NCBI RefSeq assembly: GCF_052065355.1
Contig: NZ_JBQHUF010000006.1
Span: 88,539 to 152,538 of the forward strand
Length of the DNA stretch: 64,000 nucleotides
DNA from: Flavonifractor sp052065355
Lineage (GTDB): Bacteria > Bacillota > Clostridia > Oscillospirales > Oscillospiraceae
Direction: 5' to 3'
Both the position numbers and the translations under genes were made by a program. This document shows, piece by piece, positions 1 to 8,624 of the stretch (its first letter is position 1; every line of letters begins with the position of its first letter). The notes beneath the pieces are model-generated. The model searched no databases. It worked only from the letters and a program-made list of their open reading frames with translations, and was not told the origin of the DNA.

Positions 1-1
1 C

Positions 2-463
2 TACTACGCTCTGTCCCAGGCAGGCCCCGAGCGGCTGCGGAGCATCGTGTACTACGCCTTTTACTGGCTGGTGGTGCTCAACCTGTGGTACTGGCTGGGC
101 TGGCTCCGCCGGGCGGTCCTTCCCCGGGTGAAGGAGCCGGAAAAGCTGCTCCGCCGGTGCTGGCAGCTGACCCCGGTGGTGCTGGTGCTGCTGGTGGTGG
201 GGCTGGGCCGGTGCTGGGGCTCCATGACCAGCGTCCGGGCCTGTGCCTCCCTGGCCGACGGCTCTGCCGCCGCCTACTACCAGGAGCAGACCGCCCGGAT
301 GGACGACCTGCTGAACCCCAAAGTCACCGATCCGGTGTTTGACCCCATCCAGAACCGGCCGCCTCTGCTGTATAACTCCGACATTACCACCGACCCGGCA
401 GACTGGCGGAACAACCTGATGCGTATGTTTTACCATAAGAACAGTGTGACCCTGTCCCAGTGA
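2..463 (+). CDS. Membrane protein, C-terminal part (5' end outside window)
   Basis: The reading frame is open from base 2 and ends with TGA at 461-463, so only the C-terminal 153 residues or so are present. Two hydrophobic, Trp- and Leu-rich segments are visible, around YWLVVLNLWYWL and LTPVVLVLLVVGLG. They are followed by a soluble tail of about 80 residues rich in Asp, Asn and Pro. The architecture recalls the large polytopic DUF6056-type proteins, but this is only a guess from the tail. The stop lies 18 bases before the next gene's start, with that gene's AAGGAGG ribosome site in between, so the two are probably co-transcribed. Function unknown. Confidence 0.6.
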   Translation, partial: YYALSQAGPERLRSIVYYAFYWLVVLNLWYWLGWLRRAVLPRVKEPEKLLRRCWQLTPVVLVLLVVGLGRCWGSMTSVRACASLADGSAAAYYQEQTARMDDLLNPKVTDPVFDPIQNRPPLLYNSDITTDPADWRNNLMRMFYHKNSVTLSQ

Positions 464-481
464 CCCCCAAGGAGGGAACCC

Positions 482-2662
482 ATGGAAGGAAAACAGTTTC
501 ATTTTCGCACGTTGGCCGTGGCCGGCCTGCTGGCTCTGCTGCTGCTGGTCTTTGCCGGCGCACTCTATCAATTGCAGATCATCAAGGTAGACGAGTACCG
601 GGCCGCCTCCACGGTGAAGATCGCCAATACGGAGACGGTGGAAGCCGCCCGAGGCGAGATCGTGGACCGGTACGGCCGTACCCTGGTGAGCAACCGGGCT
701 ACCTATGAGATCACCCTCAATACCTCCATCATGGGCAAGGAGGAAGAACGCAACGCCATTCTTCTGGAGCTGATCCACATCTGCCAGGACAACGGCATTA
801 CCTGGACGGATACCCTGCCCATCTCCAAGGATGCCCCCTTCACCTACACCAGCGGCAGCCCTCTGGTGTATACCGACAGTGAGGGAAAGCTGCAGTTCAA
901 CTACCTGGGCGCCCTGCTGGCCGCCCTGCCTCTGGGCAAGGACAACCTGTCCGACCGCTGGAGTCAGGAGGACCTGAATGCCGCCTCCTCCCTGGAGGAT
1001 CTTGGAGAGGGCCTGACGGCGGAGGAGGTCATTACCGGCCTGCGCAAATATTTCCTCATTGACGAGTCCCTGTCTGACGCCGACGCCCGGGCGCTCATCG
1101 GCGTACTGTACGAGGTGAATCTCCGCAGCAAGGACATCCGCAAGACGGAGTATATCTTCGCCCAGGATGTGAATATCGACGCCATCACCGCCATCAAGGA
1201 GCGCAGCCTCACCGGCGTGACGGTGCGTTCCACCACGGTGCGCCAGTACAACACCACCAGCGCTGCCCACCTGCTGGGCCGGGTGGCCGCCATCCAGAGC
1301 GAGAACTGGGATCAGTACAAGGACAAGGGCTATAATATGAACGACACCGTGGGCATCGGCGGCGTGGAGGCCGCCTTTGAGGACTACCTGCGGGGCGAGT
1401 CGGGCACCCTGGTCCAGGAGCTGTCCACCAGCGGCAAGGTGGTCAGTGAGTACTGGAAGACAGACACCCAGACAGGGGAGTCCCTGGAGCCCGAGCCCGG
1501 CGACAACGTGATGCTCACCCTGGACCTGCGCCTCCAGGAGAAGGTAGAGGAGATTTTGGCCGAGACCATCGAGACCATCGACTCTGCCGACACCCAGGGC
1601 GGCGCGGTGGTGGTGCAGAGCGTCAATGACGGCGGCATCCTGGCCATGGCATCTTATCCCACCTTCGACCTGTCCACTGTGTACAGCAGTACGGAAAATT
1701 ACCAGCAGGTGGCTGACAATCCCCTGAAGCCCTTCAACAACCGGGCCACCAAAGGCACCTATCCCCCCGGCTCCACCTTCAAGCCTCTGGTGGCTATCGC
1801 GGCCCTGGAGGAGGGAGTGGTCACTCCCACGGAAAAGATCCGGGATACCGGATATTTCCAGCTGCCTGAGGAGGAGCACTACCCCTACGGCGACTGGCAT
1901 CCCCAGTGCTGGTACTATCGTCAGTACCGCCAGACCCACGGCCTGGAGAACCTGGCCGACGCCCTGCGGGACTCCTGCAACATCTACTTCTTCACCATCG
2001 GCCACCGGCTGGGCATCGACCGGGTGGTGGAGTATGCCGAAGCCTTCGGCCTGGGCCAGACCACCGGCCTGGAGCTGGGAGAGGAGAAGGGCTGGGTAGC
2101 CGGGCCGGAGACCAGCGAGGCCCTGGGTATGGAGTGGTACGGCGGCAACCTGCTCAACGCCGTCATCGGCCAGGACAACAACATGGTTACCCCCATCCAG
2201 CTCACCAACTACATCTCCACCCTGGTAAACGGGGGCAAGCACTATTCCACCCACCTGCTCAAGACCGTCAAATCCAGCGATTACTCCTCCACCGTCTATG
2301 AGTACGAGCCTGAACTGCTCAATACCCTGGACCTGGACCCGGAGAATGTGGAGGCGGTAAAGAAGGGCATGTGGGAGGTGGCCAACGACCCCAAGAGCAG
2401 CTCCTCCGTCTACTTCAAGGACCTGCCGGTGGAGGTGGGCGCCAAGACCGGCTCGGCTCAGGTGGCCTCCAACGTGGAAGCCAACGCCCTGTTTGTCTGC
2501 TTTGCCCCTTACGACGACCCCCAGATCGCCATTTGCATGGTGGTAGAGCGGGGCGCCTCGGGCAGTAAGCTGGCTCAGGCCACCGCGGAGATCGCCAATT
2601 ACTATTTCAGTGCGGAGCACACCATGGAAACGGTGGGGACCGAGAATACCCTGCTCCGCTGA
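482..2662 (+). CDS. Penicillin-binding protein 2 (class B transpeptidase)
   Basis: A class B high-molecular-weight PBP of 726 residues that cross-links peptidoglycan stems on the outer face of the membrane. One N-terminal membrane anchor (about residues 13-35) is followed by the dimerization domain with the family motif GEIVDRYGR. The transpeptidase domain carries all three active-site motifs: SxxK with Ser431 in GSTFK, SxN as SCN at about 498, and KTG at about 655. The ATG at 482 is preceded by AAGGAGG at the right spacing. The length fits MrdA/SpoVD-like PBP2. There is no PASTA domain, which favours a PBP2 (elongation or cell-shape) role over the PASTA-bearing SpoVD subgroup. No rodA or mre gene is in the visible neighbourhood. 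Confidence 0.9.
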   Translation: MEGKQFHFRTLAVAGLLALLLLVFAGALYQLQIIKVDEYRAASTVKIANTETVEAARGEIVDRYGRTLVSNRATYEITLNTSIMGKEEERNAILLELIHICQDNGITWTDTLPISKDAPFTYTSGSPLVYTDSEGKLQFNYLGALLAALPLGKDNLSDRWSQEDLNAASSLEDLGEGLTAEEVITGLRKYFLIDESLSDADARALIGVLYEVNLRSKDIRKTEYIFAQDVNIDAITAIKERSLTGVTVRSTTVRQYNTTSAAHLLGRVAAIQSENWDQYKDKGYNMNDTVGIGGVEAAFEDYLRGESGTLVQELSTSGKVVSEYWKTDTQTGESLEPEPGDNVMLTLDLRLQEKVEEILAETIETIDSADTQGGAVVVQSVNDGGILAMASYPTFDLSTVYSSTENYQQVADNPLKPFNNRATKGTYPPGSTFKPLVAIAALEEGVVTPTEKIRDTGYFQLPEEEHYPYGDWHPQCWYYRQYRQTHGLENLADALRDSCNIYFFTIGHRLGIDRVVEYAEAFGLGQTTGLELGEEKGWVAGPETSEALGMEWYGGNLLNAVIGQDNNMVTPIQLTNYISTLVNGGKHYSTHLLKTVKSSDYSSTVYEYEPELLNTLDLDPENVEAVKKGMWEVANDPKSSSSVYFKDLPVEVGAKTGSAQVASNVEANALFVCFAPYDDPQIAICMVVERGASGSKLAQATAEIANYYFSAEHTMETVGTENTLLR

Positions 2663-2676
2663 AGGGAGTTTTCCAC

Positions 2677-4515
2677 TTGCTGGATGCACAGACCTTTGAC
2701 AGCCGGGATGTCCGGTATAAGCAGCCCTACGGCGCCGTGCCGTCCGGCACCCGGGTGAATTTAGCCCTGCGGCCCCTGCGGACCGGGGGATTTTCGGAGG
2801 GCATGCTCATTGCCTATTTTGAAAGCAGCAATGAGGAGCGGCTGGAGCTGCCCATGGAGTGGAAGGGCATGGACGGCGACCGGGATGTGTTCGGCGTGGT
2901 GCTGGACACCGGGGACTATGTGGGCCTGGTGTGGTACTCCTTCCGCCTCATGGGCCTGGACGGCCGCCAGGAGGAGCTGGGTCCCTATCAGCTCACCGTA
3001 TACGACGGGTCCGACCAGGTGCCCGGCTGGTTTGGACAGGGCATGACCTATCAGATCTTTCCCGACCGCTTCCGCCGCTCCTCCATTCCCGACCCCGCCG
3101 GTATGGTGGGAGGGCGCACCGTTCACCGGGACTGGGGCGATCTGCCCGAATACCGCCCGGACGCCAAGGGCGAGGTGCGTAACCGGGACTTCTTCGGCGG
3201 CGATTTCCGGGGCGTGCTGGAAAAGCTGCCCTACCTCCAGGACCTGGGGGTAGAGACCATCTATTTCTGCCCGGTGTTTGAGGCCCCGGAGAACCACCGC
3301 TACGGCACCGGCGACTATGAGAAGATCGACCCCATGCTGGGTACTGAGGAGGACTTCAAGGTCCTGTGCGAGGCCGCCCACCGGCTGGGGATGAAGGTGA
3401 TGCTGGACGGCGTGTTCAATCACCAGGGCTTCGTCAGCCGCTACTTCAATGGCGACGGCTTCTATCCCGAACCGGGCGCCTGCCAGTCCCAGGACAGCCC
3501 CTACTATAAGTGGTACAACTTCTCCCACTGGCCGGACAAGTATGACTCCTGGTGGGGGATCTACTCTCTGCCCGCTGTCAACGAGTCCGAGCCCAGCTAC
3601 CGGGAGTATATCTTCGGCGGGGAGAACAGCATCGTCCGCCGCTGGCTGCGGGCGGGGGCGGACGCCTGGCGGCTGGATGTGGCCGATGAGCTGCCTGACG
3701 ACTTCGTCCACGGTATCCACCAGGCCGCCCGGGAGACCGACCCCAACGCCACCATCATCGGTGAGGTGTGGGAGGACGGCTCCACCAAGATCGCCTACGG
3801 CGTCCGCCGCAAGCACATTCTGGGCGGCCACTGCGACGGGCTGATGAACTACCCCTTCCGCAATTCCCTGCTGGCCTACCTGATGGGCGGGGACGCCGTC
3901 CACTTCCGAGAGGCCATGGAGACCATCCGGGAGAACTATCCGCCCTTCGCCTGGCGCACCGCCATGAACTTCCTGGGCACCCACGACACCCCCCGCATCC
4001 TTACCCTGCTGGGCTACGGCGGGGACGGCCAGGACCATGACAAGGACTGGCGGGCGTCCTACCGCATGACCGAGAGCCAGTACCTGCTGGGCCGCACCAA
4101 GCTGATGCTGGGCGCCCTGGTGCTCTTTGCCTTCCCCGGCTCCCCCACGGTATATTACGGGGACGAGGTGGGTATGGAGGGGTTCGAGGACCCCTTCAAC
4201 CGCCGCACCTATCCCTGGGGAAACGAGGACCAGACCCTGCTGGACTGGTACACCGCCCTGGGAAAAGCCCGAAAGGAGCTGCCCGCCCTGCGGCGGGGCG
4301 ACCTGCGCTGGGGCCAGACCCAGGGCAGGCTGCTCACCTTCTTCCGCCAGGGAGAGGGAAGCCAGGTGCTGGCCGCCGTCAACGCCGGGAGAAAGGCGGC
4401 GGCGGTGGAGGTGCCCTGGCCCGCTGTGGACTGGATGACCGGCAAGATTATTGCCCCCGGACGGCGGCTGCTGCCGCCTCTCAGCGGGTGGCTGCTGACC
4501 CCCCGGCAGAGCTGA
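2677..4515 (+). CDS. Alpha-amylase family protein (GH13), neopullulanase/cyclomaltodextrinase-like
   Basis: A 612-residue glycoside hydrolase of family 13, acting on alpha-glucans or maltodextrins. An N-terminal beta-sandwich of about 120 residues precedes the barrel, which opens with MTYQIFPDRF. Catalytic residues are the nucleophile Asp334 (WRLDVAD), the acid/base Glu363 (IIGEVWED) and the transition-state Asp437 (GTHDTPR). No signal peptide is visible, so it is probably cytoplasmic and acts on imported oligosaccharides. The start is a TTG 14 bases after the PBP stop with GGGAG upstream; no ATG fits the N-terminal domain. The exact specificity cannot be read from sequence. A bidirectional terminator follows. 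Confidence 0.88.
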   Translation: MLDAQTFDSRDVRYKQPYGAVPSGTRVNLALRPLRTGGFSEGMLIAYFESSNEERLELPMEWKGMDGDRDVFGVVLDTGDYVGLVWYSFRLMGLDGRQEELGPYQLTVYDGSDQVPGWFGQGMTYQIFPDRFRRSSIPDPAGMVGGRTVHRDWGDLPEYRPDAKGEVRNRDFFGGDFRGVLEKLPYLQDLGVETIYFCPVFEAPENHRYGTGDYEKIDPMLGTEEDFKVLCEAAHRLGMKVMLDGVFNHQGFVSRYFNGDGFYPEPGACQSQDSPYYKWYNFSHWPDKYDSWWGIYSLPAVNESEPSYREYIFGGENSIVRRWLRAGADAWRLDVADELPDDFVHGIHQAARETDPNATIIGEVWEDGSTKIAYGVRRKHILGGHCDGLMNYPFRNSLLAYLMGGDAVHFREAMETIRENYPPFAWRTAMNFLGTHDTPRILTLLGYGGDGQDHDKDWRASYRMTESQYLLGRTKLMLGALVLFAFPGSPTVYYGDEVGMEGFEDPFNRRTYPWGNEDQTLLDWYTALGKARKELPALRRGDLRWGQTQGRLLTFFRQGEGSQVLAAVNAGRKAAAVEVPWPAVDWMTGKIIAPGRRLLPPLSGWLLTPRQS

Positions 4516-4522
4516 ACAGAAC

Positions 4523-4557
4523 AAAAAAAGGAGACGGCGTAAGCCGTCTCCTTTTTT
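4523..4557. terminator. Bidirectional rho-independent terminator
   Basis: GGAGACGGC and GCCGTCTCC form a 9-bp stem around GTAA, flanked by an A-run on the left and a T-run on the right. It serves the convergent amylase and anti-sigma factor genes. Confidence 0.9.
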
Positions 4558-4561
4558 GCTG

Positions 4562-5425
4562 TCAGTCCGCAGCGGTGGGCAGGGGGATCTCAAACTCCTG
4601 CATGCCCATATAGCCCGGGGCAATCTCGTATTTCTCAAAGACCACCACGGCGTTGCCCGCCTGGTTGAGGTAGAAGGTCTGATCCTCGTCGATGGACTCG
4701 AATCCGCCCTCGCCCGGCTCAAAGTAAATGTTGTCCGGGTCCTGAGACCGCTGGGCAATGCCCTCCCGTACCGCCTCGTTGGCCAGCTCCATATAGTCGG
4801 GGCCCAGCACATCCTTCAGGGTCAGCTTCTTGCCGGCCTGCAGGTCGATGTTGTAGGCGTAATACTCGCTGTAGGCGCTGGCCAGAATCTCGGTCTTGGT
4901 GATGATGAAGGAGAGATACTGGTCGTTCTGGCACTTGATCTCATAGTCCACGCTGATGATAATAGGCATGAACTCGTCCGGGTCGCCGCCGGTGGCCACG
5001 AAAGCCGCCTTGGTCTCCCGGGCCCGGTCCTCCGCCTCCTGGAGCACCTGGTCGATGCGGGTCTGGATCTCCGTGTTGATCCGCTGCTCCAGGTCGGTGT
5101 CTCCCTCCATGTCCAGGGCGGGCAGGCGCACGTCAATGAGGTGTTCCCGGTCCTCCACGGTGTACTCCTCTACGGTGAACACCCGGGCCAGGCTCCCCAG
5201 CACCGGCACGTTGGACACCGCCTGAGCAAAGGTGGGGCTGGCGTTGACCAGCAGCACGAAGCAGGCACAGCTGGCCACGGCGGCAGTCAGACCCCGGTGG
5301 ACGGCCCGGCGGCGGCTCCGCCGCCGGTTGCCGGCGCGTACCGCGCTGGCGACCGCGAACTCCAGCTCATCCGGAACAGGGATCTGCTCATAGGCGGAGC
5401 GTGCCTCTTTCCAAGGATCATTCAT
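4562..5425 (-). CDS. RsiV-like anti-sigma factor (DUF3298-type extracellular domain)
   Basis: A 287-residue single-pass membrane protein. A cytoplasmic N-terminus of about 55 residues ends in a strongly basic stretch (RRRSRRR), then one membrane helix (about 60-80), then an extracytoplasmic domain with the two-part DUF4163/DUF3298 pattern of RsiV. In Bacillus subtilis RsiV sequesters the ECF factor SigV and is cleaved after binding lysozyme. Here the gene overlaps the 3' end of the ECF sigma gene by 8 bases, the standard sigma/anti-sigma arrangement. The lysozyme-sensing role is inferred from the family, not shown by the sequence. Confidence 0.8.
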   Translation of the reverse strand: MNDPWKEARSAYEQIPVPDELEFAVASAVRAGNRRRSRRRAVHRGLTAAVASCACFVLLVNASPTFAQAVSNVPVLGSLARVFTVEEYTVEDREHLIDVRLPALDMEGDTDLEQRINTEIQTRIDQVLQEAEDRARETKAAFVATGGDPDEFMPIIISVDYEIKCQNDQYLSFIITKTEILASAYSEYYAYNIDLQAGKKLTLKDVLGPDYMELANEAVREGIAQRSQDPDNIYFEPGEGGFESIDEDQTFYLNQAGNAVVVFEKYEIAPGYMGMQEFEIPLPTAAD

Positions 5426-5912
5426 AAAGATACTCCTCTCCTGTCAGCTCCCGCAGCTTGCGCAGGCTCTTGTACAGCCGGGATTTGACGGTGTTCAGGT
5501 TGGTTTCGGTGACCTGGGCGATCTCCTCCAGCTTCATGTCCTGGAAGAAACGCAGCCGGATGACGGTCTGTTCCCGCTGATCCAGCCGGTCGATGGCGGC
5601 GTACAGGTCCAGCCGGGCGGCGTGGTCTTTCTGGGGCGCGGGTGTGTCCGGCGGGGAATCCTCCAGAGAGACCAACCGCCGGTTCTGCCGGTAATAGTTC
5701 ATGCTCTCGTTGAGCAAAATGCGGTAGAACCAGGTTTTGAGGAAAGCCGGGTTGCGAAGCGAGTCCGACTTGGATAGGGCGCGGACGATGCTCTCCTGTA
5801 CCACATCCAGGGCGGCGTCCCGATTTTTGACATAGCTGTACGCCAGGCGGTAAAAATCCTCCTGGTGGGCTACGATATAATCGGTAAGCTGCTGATGGGT
5901 GGTCTGATCCAA
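5418..5912 (-). CDS. RNA polymerase ECF sigma factor, SigV-like
   Basis: A 164-residue group IV sigma factor. Region 2 lies at about residues 15-80 (DVVQESIVRALSK, and WFYRILLNESMNYYR). Region 4 lies at about 105-155 with the helix-turn-helix LEEIAQVTETNLNTVKSRLY. A short Pro/Asp-rich linker joins them. Regions 1 and 3 are absent, as expected for ECF factors. It is translationally coupled to the RsiV-like anti-sigma gene downstream. The regulon cannot be read from the window, but cell-envelope stress is the usual theme of this class. Confidence 0.9.
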   Translation of the reverse strand: MDQTTHQQLTDYIVAHQEDFYRLAYSYVKNRDAALDVVQESIVRALSKSDSLRNPAFLKTWFYRILLNESMNYYRQNRRLVSLEDSPPDTPAPQKDHAARLDLYAAIDRLDQREQTVIRLRFFQDMKLEEIAQVTETNLNTVKSRLYKSLRKLRELTGEEYLYE

Positions 5913-5984
5913 GTGAGGAGCGCTCCTTCCTGGTTCTGATTCTTAGACGGCTGAGAGAGGCAAAAAGTTGATGGGGAGAAGAAA

Positions 5985-6012
5985 CCGGCGGGACCTTGCA
6001 GGGTCCCGCCGG
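5985..6012 (-). terminator. Rho-independent terminator after the DUF4358 gene
   Basis: CCGGCGGGACC pairs with GGTCCCGCCGG (11 bp) around a 6-base loop. Read on the minus strand it is followed by a T-rich run, 4 bases past the DUF4358 stop. Confidence 0.8.
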
Positions 6013-6016
6013 AAGA

Positions 6017-6496
6017 TTACTTGCTCAGACCGTCCAGAGCGGACTGGGCCTTGTCGGCATCGGCGGCCACAACCAGCACCACCGTGTTGCCGGACTGGGT
6101 GAGGATGGCGTTGTCCAGCTTGCTCACCTCGTCGGGCTGGTAGCTCTCCAGGGCCGCCTTCTGGTCGGCCACCCGGGCCTCCAGCCCCTCCATGGCGGCC
6201 TTGGCGGAATCGGCGTCAGCCATGGTAAGTACGGCGATCTCCTCCGCTCCGGCGGACAGGGAGGTGTAGCAGGCGTAATCGGTGATCGTGTCGGCTTCCA
6301 CCCCGTAGAGGGCGGCCACCGTATCCTTTTCGGTGGTCTCCAGAGTGTCGGTAAAGGCGCCGCTGTCCAGCAGAGCCTGGGCGGTGGCGGCGGGGTCATA
6401 GCCGGCGCTGCCGCTGTCCTTGCTGCCGCAGGCGGTGAGGGTCAGGCAGAGAACCAGTGCGGCGGGTACCAGTCGGGTCAGAATGTGCTTTATCAT
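6017..6496 (-). CDS. DUF4358 family lipoprotein
   Basis: A 159-residue exported lipoprotein. The signal peptide is followed by the lipobox LTACGS, with the lipidated Cys at about 23. The rest matches the DUF4358 pattern: an N-terminal helix, a TDYACY-like segment, and an alternation of 'EIAVLTMADADSA' and 'VVLVVAADADKA' strands and helices. The function of DUF4358 is unknown. The start overlaps the stop of the SGNH hydrolase gene by 4 bases, so the two are co-translated. In Clostridia DUF4358 genes often neighbour SGNH/DHHW and MBOAT-type acyl-transfer genes, which hints at cell-wall polymer modification, but no MBOAT gene is present here. Confidence 0.75.
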   Translation of the reverse strand: MIKHILTRLVPAALVLCLTLTACGSKDSGSAGYDPAATAQALLDSGAFTDTLETTEKDTVAALYGVEADTITDYACYTSLSAGAEEIAVLTMADADSAKAAMEGLEARVADQKAALESYQPDEVSKLDNAILTQSGNTVVLVVAADADKAQSALDGLSK

Positions 6497-7425
6497 GATG
6501 CGTTTGCTCCTTCCGCGGCGGCGATCCCGGCTTCATACACCTCGGGCTCTACGGTGTGTTCCATCAGGAAGGCCAGCCATTTTTGATACCAGGCTTTTGT
6601 AAAGTGGACTCCGTCCACCGTGGCGTCGGCGGGCAGGATGCCATTTTCATCGGTGAGGGCGTCGGCTACGTCCAGCAGGATCACGTGCTCTTCCACAGCC
6701 AGCTGGGGGAAGATGGCGTTGTAGGCCGCTACCCGGTCGTTGTTCACATAGGAGGGCTGCTTGTTGGCGGCGCACTTCTCGGCGTTCACCGGCACCAGAT
6801 TTTCCAGGTAGATCACGGCGTCAGGCTGGAGCTGGCGCACCTTCTCCAGGAACGAGGCAAAGGTATTGTGGAAGGCGTCGTCGTTGTAATACCCCAGCTC
6901 ATTGATGCCCAGGGAGATGTAGATCTTCTTGTACTGCTTGCCCCGTGCCAGGGCATCCACCACAGTGTATTTACCGCCGTCCAGCTCGATGACTTCTTTG
7001 CTGTCCATCTCGAAAATGGTCAGGCCCTTGTAGCAGTAGAAGTCGGCGCCCTTGATGCCGCTGTACAGCCGCAGGCCGTCGGTGCGGGAGTCGCCGATGA
7101 ACAGCGCGTCGGAGAAATAGTCCATCTCCACCGCCTCGCTGGCGGGGGCGGGCTGGGTAAAGTCAAAGGCCTCGGGGGTGGGCTCCGGTGTGGGAGTGGG
7201 TGTGGGTGTAGGAGTAGGGGTGGGCTCCGGCGTGGAGCTCTCCACGACAGGAGGCGCCGACTTGGCGGCTGCCGATTGGGATTCTTCCGGAGACTGGCCC
7301 AGGGAGGGAATGATAATCAGACCCAGGCACACCACCACAGCGGCGGCGATCAGGGGAAGGAGAGGCGGCCGCCGCTTCCTGCGGCTGTGCCGGACCCGTT
7401 TAGGCTGATAGGAGTAAGAGGACAA
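6493..7425 (-). CDS. SGNH/GDSL-family hydrolase, membrane-anchored
   Basis: A 310-residue esterase- or acetyltransferase-like protein. A basic N-terminus (RRKRR) precedes one membrane helix (about 22-44). A low-complexity linker of alternating Thr-Pro with Glu follows at about 65-85. The SGNH domain has block I as FIGDSRTDG, block III as SLGINELG, and the C-terminal catalytic pair in DGVHFT. The catalytic domain should lie outside the membrane. It overlaps the DUF4358 lipoprotein gene by 4 bases and is probably its functional partner. The substrate is not evident; O-acetyl or other acyl groups on wall glycans are plausible. Confidence 0.82.
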   Translation of the reverse strand: MSSYSYQPKRVRHSRRKRRPPLLPLIAAAVVVCLGLIIIPSLGQSPEESQSAAAKSAPPVVESSTPEPTPTPTPTPTPTPEPTPEAFDFTQPAPASEAVEMDYFSDALFIGDSRTDGLRLYSGIKGADFYCYKGLTIFEMDSKEVIELDGGKYTVVDALARGKQYKKIYISLGINELGYYNDDAFHNTFASFLEKVRQLQPDAVIYLENLVPVNAEKCAANKQPSYVNNDRVAAYNAIFPQLAVEEHVILLDVADALTDENGILPADATVDGVHFTKAWYQKWLAFLMEHTVEPEVYEAGIAAAEGANAS

Positions 7426-7452
7426 GGGTAAGACACCTCATTTTCTGTAATT

Positions 7453-8157
7453 CTATAAAATGGCGGCCGGATCCAGGATCAGTTCCTCCAGCCGGGAGAA
7501 GTCTGCCGCCTCCCACCTGGGGGTCCAGGGCGTGGTGTTGGGCAGATGCTTGGGGTTGTACCATACAGTAGACAGGCCGCAGTCCAGAGCGCCCCGGATG
7601 TCGGTGGACAGATTGTCGCCCACCACCAGTACCCGGTCCCGGGAGGGATCGCCCAGCCGGTGGAGCACCGGCTCAAAAAAGTCGGGAGAGGGCTTGGAGG
7701 CCCCGATCTCCTCCGAAATAAAGAGATAGGGGATCACACCGGCCAGCGGCGAGCGGGCAAAACGGCCCTTCTGGGCGCGGGCCACTCCGTTGGTAATGAT
7801 GGCAAGGGTGCAGTGGGGCGCCAGATGGCGGCACAGTTCCTCCGCTCCCGGCAGCAGGAAGGCGCCCTGAGCCAGGTGGTCTAAGTAATCCCGGTTGAAC
7901 TCCACTGGGTCGTCGTCCCGGCCCATGGCCCGGGAAAAGGCTGCAAAGCGCTCCACCACCAGCCAGGACTGCTTGACCTCTCCCCGGTCCAGCCGGGCCC
8001 ACAGCTCCCGGTTGATGGACAGATAGAGGTCCCGGGTCTGGTCGTTGAAGGGATAGCCTCTGGCCTCCAGCACGGCCCGCAGGGCCTCATGCTCGGCCTT
8101 GTCGAAGTCGAACAGGGTGTTGTCCGCGTCAAACAGAATAAAATCAAAGTTTGCCAT
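7453..8157 (-). CDS. HAD hydrolase, YjjG-type pyrimidine nucleotidase
   Basis: A 234-residue cytoplasmic HAD phosphatase. Motif I is LFDADNTLFDFD near the N-terminus, where the residue two after the nucleophile Asp is Asp, then NTL. Motif II is IITNG at about 121, and motifs III and IV follow in KPSPDFFEPVL and VVGDNLSTDI. The pattern and length fit YjjG/YfnB, a nucleotidase that hydrolyses dUMP, dTMP and non-canonical pyrimidine nucleotides. The start overlaps the end of the upstream ThrE small-subunit gene by 14 bases. Substrate preference is a family inference. Confidence 0.82.
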   Translation of the reverse strand: MANFDFILFDADNTLFDFDKAEHEALRAVLEARGYPFNDQTRDLYLSINRELWARLDRGEVKQSWLVVERFAAFSRAMGRDDDPVEFNRDYLDHLAQGAFLLPGAEELCRHLAPHCTLAIITNGVARAQKGRFARSPLAGVIPYLFISEEIGASKPSPDFFEPVLHRLGDPSRDRVLVVGDNLSTDIRGALDCGLSTVWYNPKHLPNTTPWTPRWEAADFSRLEELILDPAAIL

Positions 8158-8623
8158 GCTTTCCCTCCAGACGTGTCCGGCGCTTATCCTGAGAGACGAT
8201 GAACAGCCGCATCAGGGAGGATACCATCAGCACCCCGGTGGCCAGAGCGCCTGCCAGGCCCAGGGTGTGGAGCAGAGAGGAGAGGAAGAGAGAGGTCTCT
8301 CCGCTCATAGCGTGCTCCATGGTGTAATAGATGCCGCCGCCGGGCACCAGGGGGAAGAGCGCCACCAGCAAATAGCTGGTCACCGGGCACTTCCGCAGCC
8401 GGGCCATCAGCTCCGACCAGGCGGAGATGGCCAGGGCGGCGAAAAAGGACTGGATGATATCGCTGTGGACCAGCGGGGCGGTGAGCAGGTAGCACAGCCA
8501 GCCAAGGGCTCCGCCGCCGGCGCAGATCAGCATGCCCACCCCGTGGATGTTGAACAGCAGGGAGAAGCCGATGCAGGCCAGGAAGGCCCACAGGCACGGG
8601 AGGTAATAAGTCAGCTCGCTCAT
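8144..8623 (-). CDS. Threonine/serine exporter, small subunit (ThrE C-terminal half type)
   Basis: A 159-residue integral membrane protein with about five hydrophobic helices, corresponding to the C-terminal half of single-chain ThrE (DUF3815/ThrE_2 type). A typical glycine-rich stretch is FPLVPGGGIYYTM. It follows the large ThrE subunit gene with one base between them, as usual for split ThrE exporters in Firmicutes. Together the two proteins should export threonine and serine, and possibly other small metabolites. Substrate is inferred from family. Confidence 0.85.
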   Translation of the reverse strand: MSELTYYLPCLWAFLACIGFSLLFNIHGVGMLICAGGGALGWLCYLLTAPLVHSDIIQSFFAALAISAWSELMARLRKCPVTSYLLVALFPLVPGGGIYYTMEHAMSGETSLFLSSLLHTLGLAGALATGVLMVSSLMRLFIVSQDKRRTRLEGKHGKL

Positions 8624-8624
8624 G

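Noticed and set aside
2761..4812. Open frame antisense to the amylase and crossing the terminator
   Set aside because: Shadow frame; it would run through the bidirectional terminator and into the anti-sigma gene.
7178..7240. Repeat tract of GTGGGx units as a possible regulatory repeat
   Set aside because: It simply encodes the Thr-Pro linker of the SGNH hydrolase on the other strand.
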